Made by a program: the position numbers and the translations under genes
Shown: one piece after another, positions 27,848 to 37,424 of the stretch
Layout: each line of letters begins with the position of its first letter
Position numbering within the stretch: the first letter of the stretch is position 1
From: JAWPMT01 sp965601475
GTDB taxonomy: Bacteria > Bacteroidota > Bacteroidia > Cytophagales > Cyclobacteriaceae
Direction: 5' to 3'
DNA: 64,000 bases
Assembly (NCBI GenBank): GCA_965601475.1
Contig: OZ271832.1
Coordinates: forward strand, 3,782,001 to 3,846,000
The notes under the pieces: generated by a model
Told to the model about the DNA's origin: nothing
What the model saw: only the letters and a program-made list of their open reading frames with translations
The model's database searches: none

Positions 27848-28524
27848 TAATCCACCGATTGTATTTTACGGTTGTACAGCGCCTGTACATGCCGCGCATT
27901 ATCTCCCTCAATTTTGTGAAAAGTTTCGATTTGCTCAAAGGATGCCGTTTTTATTTCTTTTAGGATGATCCAATTCACCGACTCAGTGTAGGGAGGCGTG
28001 GTCAAAGAGCCTTGATAGTTGTAAAATCCATGAAGATCCTCAGGTATCATTTCAGTGGCATCAATATGCACTTGCTCAGAGTCAAATACCTCTCCCTCCT
28101 TTTGTGGAATTGCGGATAGAAAAGTGCTCAGGAAATGGCTTTGCGGACCTTCCTCAAACAGGGCGCCTATGACCAGGTACTGAGGTGCTTTCCCGTCCTT
28201 CTTGTGATACGTGTGCACCACGTGCATTTCAAGTGGAAACTGCTTGTCGGCAAGTGTGTGTTCTGAAGGCGTATGAAAATGAAATTGCCTGAAGTCATAG
28301 TCGACACCATCAAAGGTGAGGTAACTACCTGAATCATAATCCACCTCCACGGTATGGCCCAGGTTGGCTACATGTTCTTTCGACGTTTGATAGTGGGCGA
28401 TGACCGTGTGGCTTCCTTCGCCTGTGGCTGAGGGTACGATATTCACAGGAGACTGCATGCCGCAGTCTTCACGTTGTCCATGACAAAAAATTGGGGCCAG
28501 CAGAAGAAACCACAAAAAGCGCAT
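27847..28524 (-). CDS. Alpha-type carbonic anhydrase, secreted
   Basis: A 225-residue protein. The start at 28524 gives a signal peptide (1-17, ending CHGQ). The three zinc His ligands are visible as H82 and H84 (QFHFHTPSEH) and H101 (EMHVVH); the substrate-pocket block SLTTPPYTESVNW is also intact. It interconverts CO2 and bicarbonate in the periplasm. The length is at the short end for alpha enzymes (about 225-250). It overlaps the sixA-like gene start by one base. Confidence 0.93.
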   Translation of the reverse strand: MRFLWFLLLAPIFCHGQREDCGMQSPVNIVPSATGEGSHTVIAHYQTSKEHVANLGHTVEVDYDSGSYLTFDGVDYDFRQFHFHTPSEHTLADKQFPLEMHVVHTYHKKDGKAPQYLVIGALFEEGPQSHFLSTFLSAIPQKEGEVFDSEQVHIDATEMIPEDLHGFYNYQGSLTTPPYTESVNWIILKEIKTASFEQIETFHKIEGDNARHVQALYNRKIQSVD

Positions 28525-28594
28525 ATCCAGGCCTTTTTGTAGGAAGTTACTAAAACTCCGAGTCAAGCACCAGGACCTTTGTCAGGAGTGCCGG

Positions 28595-29608
28595 TCAGTC
28601 CGGAATGTAGAAGTCAAATACGAGTTCGTTCATACATTTGAAATGTCCCTTCGGACATCGATCGTGACCGATTTTGGAGCAAGGTCTGCAGTTGATCTTC
28701 TTATTCTCGAAAATGACGAATTGTGTGCGGTAAGGATACATACCGAATTCAGGGATTGTGTTGCCCCATATGCTGTATACTTTTTTACCAAAAGCTGCGG
28801 CGATATGCATAAGGCCGGTATCGTGACTGAACACGACCATGGCATTTTTCAAGACCGAAGCTGACTGGTTCAGGTTGAACTTCCCACAGCCATTGTATAC
28901 CTGAGCTTTTTTCCCCAATTCCTCTCGGAGGGTGATCTCAGTGTCTGTTGAGTCGTCCGGTACCGTGAAGAACCGTTCTATTTCCTCACCAACCTCCCGG
29001 TCTTCTTTTCCTCCCAAAAGAATAATGGGCTTGTTGATGCGATCACAGAGCTCAATAAGTCGCTTGACAGGCAAGCGCTTTGTGCCATGAGTCCCGCCAA
29101 TAGCCACAGCCACGTATCCGTTTTGGTGTGTACCCGGCAACCATGCAGTTTCAACCTCATCTTTTTCGGGTATGAAAAAATCAAGCCCCAGGCTATCCAT
29201 CTTGACACCCAGATGGGCAATGGTGTCCATGTAGCGATTTACGATGTGGCGATTAGGAAGAAGATTAAGCTTGAAATTTACCAGAAGCCACTTCTGAACG
29301 TTCAGTTTGGCGACTTTCTTCGATTGCACACCCAGTCGACCTCTTACCAGAAATGAGCGGAGGTTATTCTGCAGGTCTATTACCCAATCGTACATGGCAG
29401 CCCTCAGATTCCGAAAGAGGGCTGCTTTGTCAGGGCCGTATTCGTGTACAACATCGACATACGGGTTGTGTTTGACAATAGCCGCATACTCCGATTTGAT
29501 GAGAAAATGTATTTCGGCATTTTCCTGCTGAGTTTTGAGATTGCGGACCACAGGTGTGGTGAGCACCACATCACCAATGGATGATAGTCGGATGACTAAG
29601 ATTTTCAT
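28595..29608 (-). CDS. Glycosyltransferase family 9 (heptosyltransferase-like)
   Basis: A 337-residue protein starting MKILVIRLSSIGDVVLTTPVV, the GT9 N-terminal signature; the ATG at 29608 is preferred over an upstream reading. The C-terminal half has VFSHDTGLMHIAAAFGKKVYSIWG, the nucleotide-sugar binding motif of LPS heptosyltransferases. It ends in a Cys-rich tail (NCRPCSKIGHDRCPKGHFKC), as in many Bacteroidota members. It likely adds a sugar to the LPS inner core; the donor is not certain. The carbonic anhydrase gene lies 70 bases downstream. Confidence 0.88.
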   Translation of the reverse strand: MKILVIRLSSIGDVVLTTPVVRNLKTQQENAEIHFLIKSEYAAIVKHNPYVDVVHEYGPDKAALFRNLRAAMYDWVIDLQNNLRSFLVRGRLGVQSKKVAKLNVQKWLLVNFKLNLLPNRHIVNRYMDTIAHLGVKMDSLGLDFFIPEKDEVETAWLPGTHQNGYVAVAIGGTHGTKRLPVKRLIELCDRINKPIILLGGKEDREVGEEIERFFTVPDDSTDTEITLREELGKKAQVYNGCGKFNLNQSASVLKNAMVVFSHDTGLMHIAAAFGKKVYSIWGNTIPEFGMYPYRTQFVIFENKKINCRPCSKIGHDRCPKGHFKCMNELVFDFYIPD

Positions 29609-29695
29609 ATTGACAAAAAAACCGTATCCTCGACCAATTGGTTGAGGAATATGCAGGCAATTTTCTAACTTGTTGAAATAGAGGATTTTCAAATC

Positions 29696-30103
29696 ATGAA
29701 TTATTGGCTCATAAAATCAGAACCTGGTACCTACTCATGGAATGATTTCATTGCCTTGGGTCGTGATATGTGGGACGGCGTTCGAAACTTCAAGGCGAGA
29801 AATAACCTTAAAGCTATGAAGGTGGGGGACCTGGCGTTATTCTACCATAGCGTGTCGGAAAAAGCGGTTGTTGGAATCGCTGAGGTAGTGAAGGAATACT
29901 ACCCGGATCCGACAACGGAGGATCATCGATGGTATGTTGTTGATTTCGTCCCGGTGAGGGCCCTGAAAAGACCCGTGACCCTGGGCGAAATAAAGGCTGA
30001 CGAGCGCCTGAGCGATATGGTGCTGGTACGTCAGTCACGGTTGTCCGTGCAACCGGTGAAGAAAGAGGAGTTCGATTTGGTGTTGGCTTTAAGTGAGTCT
30101 TAG
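29696..30103 (+). CDS. EVE-domain protein
   Basis: A 135-residue single-domain protein beginning MNYWLIKSEPGTYSWNDF and containing WDGVRNFKARNNLK-M. These are hallmarks of the EVE domain (PUA-like fold; human THYN1 homologue). EVE domains are thought to read modified nucleic-acid bases, and some occur in restriction or defence loci. Here it is divergent from a GT9 gene with no nuclease partner, so a housekeeping RNA or DNA role is more likely. Confidence 0.92.
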   Translation: MNYWLIKSEPGTYSWNDFIALGRDMWDGVRNFKARNNLKAMKVGDLALFYHSVSEKAVVGIAEVVKEYYPDPTTEDHRWYVVDFVPVRALKRPVTLGEIKADERLSDMVLVRQSRLSVQPVKKEEFDLVLALSES

Positions 30104-30133
30104 GGCCTTCGCCAACTATATTGTTATGTTCTT

Positions 30134-31678
30134 ATGAGGAAGCTGATCTTAGCATTAATAGTTTGTCCGCTGTTTCTAGTTGCACAAAAAAAGAAAGATA
30201 AAGATCCGAGCAATCTGATCGTGCAACCCAATAGGATTGAGTTTGACGTTGATAAGAGTATCAGCGATTTCACCATCGTCAATGGTGGTGATGACGGTTT
30301 GGGCGTGATTGTCGAGACTTTCGACAAATTCGAGAAGAGTTACCGTTGGTCTTTGGTCAAGCTGAATACAGAGCTGGAACAGCAATGGAGGACTGATTTT
30401 TCGGTCAATTTTAGTAGCCGGCTTCTCGGTTACGAATATTGTGAAGGAAACTACTATGCCTTGGTATCTGCCTCACAGTACCGTACCCAGGACCTCCTTG
30501 TATTCAAGATTGATGAAACCGGAGAGGTAGAGAAATACGAGATAACCACGGTCTTTCCGATAATGCTGGAGTATTTTGAAGTGATAGGAGAGACTTTTCT
30601 TATTGCTGGCACAGTCAATCGACGTCCCGTGATCATCACTTACAATATCCACGAGCAAAAACCCAAAGTGCTGCCAGGTTTCTATGAAGAGCGCAATGAG
30701 ATTCTTGACATTGTTATTGATGATAAGGAGCAGATGTTTACCGTGGTGTTGCTCGAGCGATTGATTTCCCGCCAATATACTACCCGTGCCAGGACATTCA
30801 CCGCTGAAGGCCTGTTGGTACAGGATATTAGGGTTGAGCCAGGCGAAAAAAGAAACCTGATCGATGCAGCCTCCACGACCTTTGATAATGGGACCCAACT
30901 CATGGCCGGAGCCCATTCAAAAAGAAGTACCTCTTATAGTAAAGGTCTCTATCTGGCCAAGTTTGTCAACGGACAACAGCATTTCATTAAGTACCATCAA
31001 TATGCCGATCTGGAAAACTTCTTTGGCTTCATGAAAAGCAAGCGTGAGGATCGAATAAAGAAACGCATCGAGAAGCGAAAGTCACTAGGTAAAAAGAACA
31101 AATTCAACTACCGGTTGGTGGTGCATGATATGATGGAACGTGCAGACGGCGTCAATATACTGGTGGGTGAAGCCTACTATCCCAGGTATAACAATGCCGG
31201 TTCTTATTCCAATCCTTATTACGCATCACCTTACGGGGGTGTGAGCGGATTCTTGGGGTATAAATACACGCATGCCATAGTGGTCGCCTTCGATTCGGAA
31301 GGGGAGATCATCTGGGATCACAGCTTCAAAATTCGTGATGTGCTCACCTACTCACTTGATAAGTTCGTGGCGGTGAGCAGCTATGATGACGAGATCGTTT
31401 TGATGTACCTGGAGGAAAATGAGATCCGCTCGAAGGTAGTGGCAGAGAATGCAGTTATCGAAGGGCAGACTTTCACACCTGTGAGACTCACCAGTGAAAA
31501 TGAAGAAGTGCGATCCAGAGATCCCGAAATCGAAGGCCTGGAACCTTGGTACGATCAGAATTTTTATGCCTTCGGCATACACAATGTTGCGAAAACCTCG
31601 GGATCCGTGTTTAGCCAGAGCCGCAAGGTCTTCTATATTAACAAAATTCACTACGACGAAACCGGCCTGGTGAATTAG
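30134..31678 (+). CDS. Uncharacterised exported protein
   Basis: A 514-residue protein I do not recognise. It has a signal peptide (1-17, ending LVAQ) followed by the basic patch KKKDKD. The body is beta-rich with regularly spaced aromatic and acidic residues, suggesting a propeller-like fold. A strongly basic insert (about 296-320, with EDRIKKRIEKRK and GKKNKF) and a Tyr/Ser/Gly-rich loop (about 350-375) interrupt it. There is no lipobox, transmembrane span or catalytic motif. It starts 30 bases after the EVE gene, so it may share its transcript. Confidence 0.75.
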   Translation: MRKLILALIVCPLFLVAQKKKDKDPSNLIVQPNRIEFDVDKSISDFTIVNGGDDGLGVIVETFDKFEKSYRWSLVKLNTELEQQWRTDFSVNFSSRLLGYEYCEGNYYALVSASQYRTQDLLVFKIDETGEVEKYEITTVFPIMLEYFEVIGETFLIAGTVNRRPVIITYNIHEQKPKVLPGFYEERNEILDIVIDDKEQMFTVVLLERLISRQYTTRARTFTAEGLLVQDIRVEPGEKRNLIDAASTTFDNGTQLMAGAHSKRSTSYSKGLYLAKFVNGQQHFIKYHQYADLENFFGFMKSKREDRIKKRIEKRKSLGKKNKFNYRLVVHDMMERADGVNILVGEAYYPRYNNAGSYSNPYYASPYGGVSGFLGYKYTHAIVVAFDSEGEIIWDHSFKIRDVLTYSLDKFVAVSSYDDEIVLMYLEENEIRSKVVAENAVIEGQTFTPVRLTSENEEVRSRDPEIEGLEPWYDQNFYAFGIHNVAKTSGSVFSQSRKVFYINKIHYDETGLVN

Positions 31679-31702
31679 GTCGGTAGGCTTTTCAATAGAC
31701 TT

Positions 31703-31710
31703 TATATTTG
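31703..31710 (+). promoter_or_regulatory. -7 promoter element before pyrR
   Basis: TATATTTG matches the Bacteroidota -7 consensus TAnnTTTG exactly, 15 bases before the pyrR ATG. A good TTTG -33 box is not visible. The leader would be under 15 bases, too short for a PyrR-controlled attenuator. Confidence 0.5.
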
Positions 31711-31725
31711 TGGGACTTACATCCC

Positions 31726-32274
31726 ATGACAGAAAGAATCCTTCTCGATAGCCGCCATTTAAATATCACCATATGGAGACTTTGCCAGCAGCTGATCGAA
31801 ATACATGATGACTTCGAAGAGTCAGTACTGCTCGGTTTGCAACCTCGGGGGACCTTCCTCGCCAAAAGAATCCAGCGAAAGCTAGAGGAGCTACTCGAGA
31901 AAAAGGTGGACTTGGGGTACCTCGATACCACTTTTCACCGTGATGATTTTAGGCGAAGAGAAGCACCACTGAAAGCTCAGGAAACCAAAATACCTTTTCT
32001 GCTTGAAGGGAAGAAGGTGGTATTGATCGATGATGTGCTCTATACGGGAAGAACAGTGCGGGCGGCGCTCGATGCCATGACCACATTTGGCAGGCCCAGC
32101 AAAGTTGAACTGCTTGTGCTCGTAGACCGACTCTACAGCAGGCACATCCCCGTAGCTGCCAGCTACGTTGGGAAGAAAGTCAACACATTGCCCTCGCAAA
32201 GAGTAAAAGTGGACCTTCAGGAGCAGGGGGTGGATGACATGATCTGGCTCATAAACAGCGACATAGATGAGTGA
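31726..32274 (+). CDS. pyrR: PyrR-like phosphoribosyltransferase
   Basis: A 182-residue type I phosphoribosyltransferase. The PRPP-binding motif VVLIDDVLYTGRTVRAA (about 99-115) and the N-terminal GLQPRGTFLA are those of PyrR. In Bacillus PyrR binds pyr mRNA to control attenuation and has weak uracil phosphoribosyltransferase activity. Here it directly precedes pyrB, overlapping it by eight bases, so the pathway link is clear. Whether it regulates RNA in this organism is open. The ATG at 31726 fits the family N-terminus better than a start six codons upstream. Confidence 0.9.
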   Translation: MTERILLDSRHLNITIWRLCQQLIEIHDDFEESVLLGLQPRGTFLAKRIQRKLEELLEKKVDLGYLDTTFHRDDFRRREAPLKAQETKIPFLLEGKKVVLIDDVLYTGRTVRAALDAMTTFGRPSKVELLVLVDRLYSRHIPVAASYVGKKVNTLPSQRVKVDLQEQGVDDMIWLINSDIDE

Positions 32275-33199
32275 ACTCCATTCCAAACATTTGCTGGGCA
32301 TCAAAGAGCTTCACGAAGAAGACCTGCAACTCATTTTTGAAACGGCCGACACCTTCAAAGATGTCCTCAGCCGACCAATCAAGAAAGTGCCTTCGCTCAG
32401 GGACATCACTATAGCGAATGTTTTCTTCGAGAACTCCACGCGGACCAAGCTCAGTTTTGAACTGGCAGAAAAAAGGCTCTCGGCGGATGTGATCAATTTT
32501 TCATCCGGCAGCAGCTCTGTCAAGAAAGGAGAGACACTCCTGGATACGGTCAACAACATTTTGTCTATGCGTGTGGACATGATTGTGATGCGGCATTCAA
32601 GTCCAGGCGCTCCACATTTCCTTGCCAGACATATCGATGCCAATATCATCAATGCGGGGGATGGCACCCACGAACATCCTACGCAGGCCCTGTTGGATGC
32701 TTATTCCATTCGTGAAAAACACCAGGACATTGCCGGTAAGAAAGTCGTGATCATCGGAGATATCCTTCACTCACGTGTAGCCCTGTCCAATATTTTCGCA
32801 TTAAAGAAACTTGGGGCGGAGGTAATGGTATGCGGACCACCTACGCTGTTGCCGCAGCATATTGACTCCCTGGGAGTGAAGGTAGAATTCGACATAAGAA
32901 AAGCATTGGCATGGTGCGATGTTGCGAATATTCTGCGTATACAGCTTGAGCGCCAGCAGATGACCTACTTTCCTTCTTTGAGAGAGTATTCGCTTTATTA
33001 TGGTGTCAATCGCGAATTACTCGATTCGCTGGATAAGGAGATTACGATCATGCACCCCGGACCGATCAACCGTGGGGTGGAGGTGACCAGCGATGTTGCG
33101 GATTCCGATCATGCCATTATTCTCGATCAGGTCGAAAATGGAGTTGCTGTACGTATGGCTGTGCTCTACCTGCTAGCAGGAAAAAAGGCAGCAGAGTAG
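32267..33199 (+). CDS. pyrB: Aspartate carbamoyltransferase, catalytic chain
   Basis: A 310-residue enzyme of pyrimidine synthesis, joining carbamoyl phosphate and aspartate. The carbamoyl-phosphate signature FFENSTRTKLSFE (about 51-63) and the active-site block HPTQALLD are intact. It overlaps pyrR by eight bases. The regulatory chain gene pyrI does not follow, so the enzyme is probably the unregulated or PyrR-partnered type. Confidence 0.95.
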   Translation: MSELHSKHLLGIKELHEEDLQLIFETADTFKDVLSRPIKKVPSLRDITIANVFFENSTRTKLSFELAEKRLSADVINFSSGSSSVKKGETLLDTVNNILSMRVDMIVMRHSSPGAPHFLARHIDANIINAGDGTHEHPTQALLDAYSIREKHQDIAGKKVVIIGDILHSRVALSNIFALKKLGAEVMVCGPPTLLPQHIDSLGVKVEFDIRKALAWCDVANILRIQLERQQMTYFPSLREYSLYYGVNRELLDSLDKEITIMHPGPINRGVEVTSDVADSDHAIILDQVENGVAVRMAVLYLLAGKKAAE

Positions 33200-33221
33200 T
33201 AATGTGCCTGTATGTGGTCAG

Positions 33222-34565
33222 CTATCGTCCGGTATAGTTAAAAGGAGTGATCGCCCTAAGCTCTGCTTTCACACCATCACCGACCTCCAGCGTCTCAATG
33301 AAGTTCTTGATGGAGTCTTCGGTAATTTTTTCATTCTTCCTCGTCAATGCCTTCAGGGCCTCATAGGGTTTAGGGAAGCCTTCACGTCTCAATACGGTTT
33401 GGATGCCTTCCGCTACCACTGCCCAATTTTCCTCAAGGTCTGACCGAATGGCCTCCTCATTGCACTGTAACTTTCCAAGGCCCTTAATCAAGGACTGTAG
33501 TGCGAGGTAAGTATGTGCCAACGGAACACCAACATTGCGCAGTACTGTAGAGTCTGTCAGATCACGCTGTAGTCGTGAGATTGGTAGCTTGGCCGCCAAG
33601 TGCTCGAATAGGGCATTGGCGATTCCAAAATTGCCTTCGGCATTTTCAAAGTCTATGGGATTTACTTTGTGAGGCATTGCGGAAGATCCGATCTCACCCG
33701 CCACAATCTTCTGGGTGAAATAGTTCATGGAAATGTATGTCCAAATGTCTCGGCACAGATCGATCAGGATGGTATTGATGCGTTTGCAGGCATCGAAGTA
33801 CGCCGCTAGATTGTCATAGTGTTCGATCTGCGTCGTGGGTTCGCTTCGTGATAAGCCCAGGCGCTCCTCTACAAAGGACCTTGCAAAAGCATGCCAATCC
33901 AAGTCGGGGTACGCCAGGTAGTGTGCATTCATGTTGCCTGTAGCTCCACCGAACTTCGCGTTGAATGGGATAGCATCAATTTGCTCAAACTGGGCCTTCA
34001 AGCGCGCGGCAAAGACTTGTAACTCCTTGCCTAAACGGGTTGGAGAAGCTGGCTGACCATGCGTCTTGGCCAGCATTGGGATGTCCTGCCACTGTTCGGC
34101 CAGAGCTTCCAATGTAGCAAGTGCATCTTGCAAACCGGACATGAATATATCAGCATGAAAATCCTTGATGCCCAAGGGGATGGCGGTATTATTGACATCC
34201 TGAGAGGTGAGTCCGAAATGAATGAACTCCTGTTGTGAACCCACGCCAAGGTCGGCAAATTGTTCTTTGAGAAAGTACTCTACCGCCTTTACATCGTGGT
34301 TGGTGGTTTGCTCGATCTCCTTGACACGCTCTGCCTCCGCTAAACCAAAATTTTTGTAGATGTCTTCAAGTTTTGGAAACAAGCTGCGATCAAAGTCGGT
34401 TATTTGGGGAATAAAATCGACCAACGAGATAAAATAAAGGATCTCCACTTTTACCCGATATTGTATCAGTGCGAACTCCGAAAAGTAGTTTTCGAGTTTG
34501 CCTGTTTTCTGCCGGTAGCGGCCATCAATAGGCGATATAGCCTGGATGTGATGAAGTGGAGCCAT
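33222..34565 (-). CDS. purB: Adenylosuccinate lyase
   Basis: A 447-residue fumarase/aspartase-superfamily enzyme acting twice in purine synthesis (SAICAR to AICAR, adenylosuccinate to AMP). The signature block GSSAMPHKVNPIDFENAEGN is present, and AKTHGQPASPTRLGKE carries a catalytic His. The ATG at 34565 gives MAPLHHIQAISPIDGRY, the standard family start; the reading extended upstream is spurious. The length is close to the E. coli enzyme. It is convergent with pyrB, with 22 bases between. Confidence 0.96.
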   Translation of the reverse strand: MAPLHHIQAISPIDGRYRQKTGKLENYFSEFALIQYRVKVEILYFISLVDFIPQITDFDRSLFPKLEDIYKNFGLAEAERVKEIEQTTNHDVKAVEYFLKEQFADLGVGSQQEFIHFGLTSQDVNNTAIPLGIKDFHADIFMSGLQDALATLEALAEQWQDIPMLAKTHGQPASPTRLGKELQVFAARLKAQFEQIDAIPFNAKFGGATGNMNAHYLAYPDLDWHAFARSFVEERLGLSRSEPTTQIEHYDNLAAYFDACKRINTILIDLCRDIWTYISMNYFTQKIVAGEIGSSAMPHKVNPIDFENAEGNFGIANALFEHLAAKLPISRLQRDLTDSTVLRNVGVPLAHTYLALQSLIKGLGKLQCNEEAIRSDLEENWAVVAEGIQTVLRREGFPKPYEALKALTRKNEKITEDSIKNFIETLEVGDGVKAELRAITPFNYTGR

Positions 34566-34604
34566 AGAATAAAACAAAGCGCAAAAATAGAGGATCTGGC
34601 TAAG

Positions 34605-34636
34605 CTTGTTGGTTGAGTTAGCAGCTTTTACTTTTG
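34605..34636 (+). promoter_or_regulatory. Sigma-A-type Bacteroidota promoter
   Basis: The -7 element TACTTTTG (34629-34636) matches TAnnTTTG exactly. A -33 TTG (34606-34608) stands 20 bases upstream of it. Transcription would begin near 34642, about 15 bases before the ATG at 34658. Confidence 0.65.
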
Positions 34637-34657
34637 CGGTCGCATAAAAACAAGGCC

Positions 34658-35737
34658 ATGGCATTTAGTCTTTTCAAAAAGAAGAAAAAGAAAGCATCCA
34701 ACGACTCCCGATACCACGAACTCACCATCAAGGAGGTAGTCCCTATTGCTAAAGATGCCGTGAATCTGGTCTTCGAAAATCCAGGAGAAGACTTTCAATA
34801 TGAGCCTGGGCAGTTCATTACCATTATCGCACATGTCAACGGAAAGAAAGTGCGTCGTGCCTATTCATTGTGTTCTACACCCTTTGCCGATGAGCATCCT
34901 GCTGTTACTGTAAAGCGTGTGCCCAATGGTGCCATGTCCAATCATATCAATGACCATTTCAAGGCGGGTGATACAGTCGAAATAATGGAGCCGATGGGTA
35001 TGTTTACTACGGAATTTGATCCGGCCAACATGCGCAATGCGGTATTTTTTGGAGGAGGTTCGGGAATCACGCCCTTATATTCTTTGATACGGTCCCTCCT
35101 TTTGAAAGAGCCTAATAGCACACTTAGTTTGGTATATGGCAATAGGAGTGCTGAATACATCATCTTCAGGGAGGAGTTGGAGAAGCTTCAGGCCGAATAT
35201 GCCGATCGTCTTCAGGTTATCCATATCCTGGAGGAGGGAGAGGCAGATTACTCGGGGCGCCCCGTTGCTGAAATCATTCAGAAAGTGGCTCAAAAGCTTG
35301 AAATTGGCGCCGATACTGAGGTCTATGTCTGTGGCCCTCAACCTATGATGGACAATGTCACAGAAGGTCTGAAACTTCATCAATATCCTGAAGAGAAGAT
35401 CCGCATGGAGAGCTTTGAAGCGGGCAAGACGTCGCCTCAGGAGATTATCGCTGAAGAAGAAAGCAGCAGCGAGGTGCACGTTGTGCTGGATGGCGAAACG
35501 TACAGTATTACTGTTCCGAAAGGCCGGGCTATTCTTGAGGTTGGCTTGGAAAATGGTTTGGATATGCCTTACAGTTGCCAGTCTGGTCTTTGCACAGCGT
35601 GTCGCGGAAAATGTGTTGAAGGAGAGGTCAGCATTGACAATGCTGAGGGCCTCACTCAGGATGAACTGGATGAGGGCTACGCATTACTTTGCGTAGGCAA
35701 GGCCCTGACTGATCAGGTCAAAGTAGAAATCGGCTGA
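34658..35737 (+). CDS. Ferredoxin-NADP reductase / 2Fe-2S ferredoxin fusion (PaaE-like)
   Basis: A 359-residue protein with three modules: an FAD-binding domain (RRAYSLCSTP around residue 70), an NAD(P)-binding domain (GGGSGITP, then VYVCGPQPMM) and a C-terminal plant-type 2Fe-2S ferredoxin with C307, C312, C315 and C345. This is the layout of PaaE, the reductase of phenylacetyl-CoA epoxidase, and of related reductases. No paaABCD genes are here, so the electron acceptor is unknown. The ATG at 34658 opens with a Lys-rich tract (KKKKKK) and is preferred over a TTG that overlaps the -7 promoter element. Confidence 0.88.
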   Translation: MAFSLFKKKKKKASNDSRYHELTIKEVVPIAKDAVNLVFENPGEDFQYEPGQFITIIAHVNGKKVRRAYSLCSTPFADEHPAVTVKRVPNGAMSNHINDHFKAGDTVEIMEPMGMFTTEFDPANMRNAVFFGGGSGITPLYSLIRSLLLKEPNSTLSLVYGNRSAEYIIFREELEKLQAEYADRLQVIHILEEGEADYSGRPVAEIIQKVAQKLEIGADTEVYVCGPQPMMDNVTEGLKLHQYPEEKIRMESFEAGKTSPQEIIAEEESSSEVHVVLDGETYSITVPKGRAILEVGLENGLDMPYSCQSGLCTACRGKCVEGEVSIDNAEGLTQDELDEGYALLCVGKALTDQVKVEIG

Positions 35738-35849
35738 GTAATACCGCTCTGAGAAGAACGTTGCGCCCACTTCTTAACTCAAACTTCATCTTCGAATAGC
35801 GCCACGAAGGCGACTCCCTGGCTAATTTACCCTAGGAAAACATCGACCT

Positions 35850-37400
35850 ATGAGTAAAGCCATCACTTTGACCATATTACTGGCCACAGTACTAGCCTGT
35901 CAGCCAAAGAAGACTTATCCACCTCTACAAGAGCCGGTTGCGCAATTATTCGACGCGAGCCTAAAGCCCTTTTATCATGGTGTAGCTTCCGGGGACCCAT
36001 TGACAAATGCCGTAATCATCTGGACACGTGTAACTCCCGAAGAGGCCATACCACAGGTGGAAGTTACCTGGGAGATCAGCACAGACGAGTCCTTTGGCAA
36101 TGTCATTCAAACGGGCGCATTCACTACTAACCCTGCAAGGGACTATACGGTGAAAATCGATGTGTCGGGTTTGGAAGCCGACTATCAATACTATTACAGA
36201 TTTGCTGCGCTAGGCAATACCTCGCCGGTCGGTACGACCAAAACCGCTCCCGAGGGCTCAACACCAGTGAAATTTGGTGTTGTAAGTTGTAGCAACTACG
36301 AATTTGGCTACTTCAATAGCTATGGTGCACTGGCACTTGAGGAAGATCTGGATGCAGTCATCCATCTCGGTGACTACATCTATGAATATGGCCCTGGCGA
36401 CTATGGGGACACTACATTGGGTCGTACCAATATACCTGAAAAGGAAATCGTTACGCTTTCGGACTATCGCACAAGGTACTCACTTTACAGGCTGGATGAG
36501 GACCTCAGACAAGCACATGGTCGGTATCCGTTCATCAATATCTGGGATGACCATGAGGTGGCAAACGACTCCTACACCACAGGGGCTCAAAACCATCAGG
36601 AGGACGAGGAGGGCGATTACCAGGAGCGGAAGGAAGCGGCAGTTCAAGCCTATTATGAGTGGCTGCCAATACGTGAAAATGCGCAACACTACAGAAGCTT
36701 CAGTTTTGGTGAGCTGGTCGATCTGATTATGCTTGACGAACGACTTGAGGGCCGTACGAAACCACTTGATAGTTTGTCAGATCCCGCCCTCAACGACGAA
36801 TCCAGAAGCATGCTGGGGCAGGAACAGTTTGAATGGCTATTGGATCAACTCAGCAGCTCTGAGGCTCAGTGGAAGGTCATTGGCAACCAGGTTATCTTTT
36901 CTTACCTGAATTGGGGCTATGAACCGTCTTTCACTATTAATCTGGACAGTTGGGATGGCTATCCCGCAGAGCAAGGGAGAATTGCGGACTTCATCATGTC
37001 GGAGGCCATTGAGAATGTGGTTTTTGTTACAGGGGATACCCATTCCAGTTGGGCATTCGAAGTCTCTGTCGATCCTTTTGAGAGTTATGATCAAGCTACT
37101 GGTGAGGGAGCCATTGCGGTTGAATTTGGCACCACCAGTATCAACTCGGCCAATGCCAATGAGCGGTATGATACAGATACGGTTCGAATGCATGAGGACC
37201 GGATAGTGAATTCCGCCATCAATCCGCACCTGAAGTATGCCAACCTGCGTGATCATGGATACTTACTGCTTTCGCTCAGTGAAGAAGAGGCAACTGCAGA
37301 ATGGCGTTACGTCGCCACACTCAGAGAAAAGAGCACCGCTACAAAGCTGGGTAAAACGCTTGCAGTAGAAGCTGGCAAGACTAAACTCATGGAGAAATGA
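35850..37400 (+). CDS. phoD: PhoD-family alkaline phosphatase lipoprotein
   Basis: A 516-residue protein. Residues 1-17 form a lipoprotein signal with lipobox LLATVLAC. A fibronectin-like N-terminal domain (about 40-130, beginning HGVASGDPLTNAVIIWTRV) is followed by the PhoD metallophosphatase domain. Metal-binding motifs visible are FGVVSCSNYE, VIHLGDYIYEYG, NIWDDHEVANDS and VFVTGDTHSSW. PhoD releases phosphate from phosphomono- and diesters outside the cell and uses Ca/Fe. No Pho-box-like regulator is next to it. A small lipoprotein gene follows. Confidence 0.93.
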   Translation: MSKAITLTILLATVLACQPKKTYPPLQEPVAQLFDASLKPFYHGVASGDPLTNAVIIWTRVTPEEAIPQVEVTWEISTDESFGNVIQTGAFTTNPARDYTVKIDVSGLEADYQYYYRFAALGNTSPVGTTKTAPEGSTPVKFGVVSCSNYEFGYFNSYGALALEEDLDAVIHLGDYIYEYGPGDYGDTTLGRTNIPEKEIVTLSDYRTRYSLYRLDEDLRQAHGRYPFINIWDDHEVANDSYTTGAQNHQEDEEGDYQERKEAAVQAYYEWLPIRENAQHYRSFSFGELVDLIMLDERLEGRTKPLDSLSDPALNDESRSMLGQEQFEWLLDQLSSSEAQWKVIGNQVIFSYLNWGYEPSFTINLDSWDGYPAEQGRIADFIMSEAIENVVFVTGDTHSSWAFEVSVDPFESYDQATGEGAIAVEFGTTSINSANANERYDTDTVRMHEDRIVNSAINPHLKYANLRDHGYLLLSLSEEEATAEWRYVATLREKSTATKLGKTLAVEAGKTKLMEK

Positions 37401-37424
37401 GGCGTTGAATGATTACATTTGAGG

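Noticed and set aside
31679..31725. PyrR-binding attenuator before pyrR
   Set aside because: The space between the upstream stop and the ATG is only 47 bases and holds no terminator-like hairpin.
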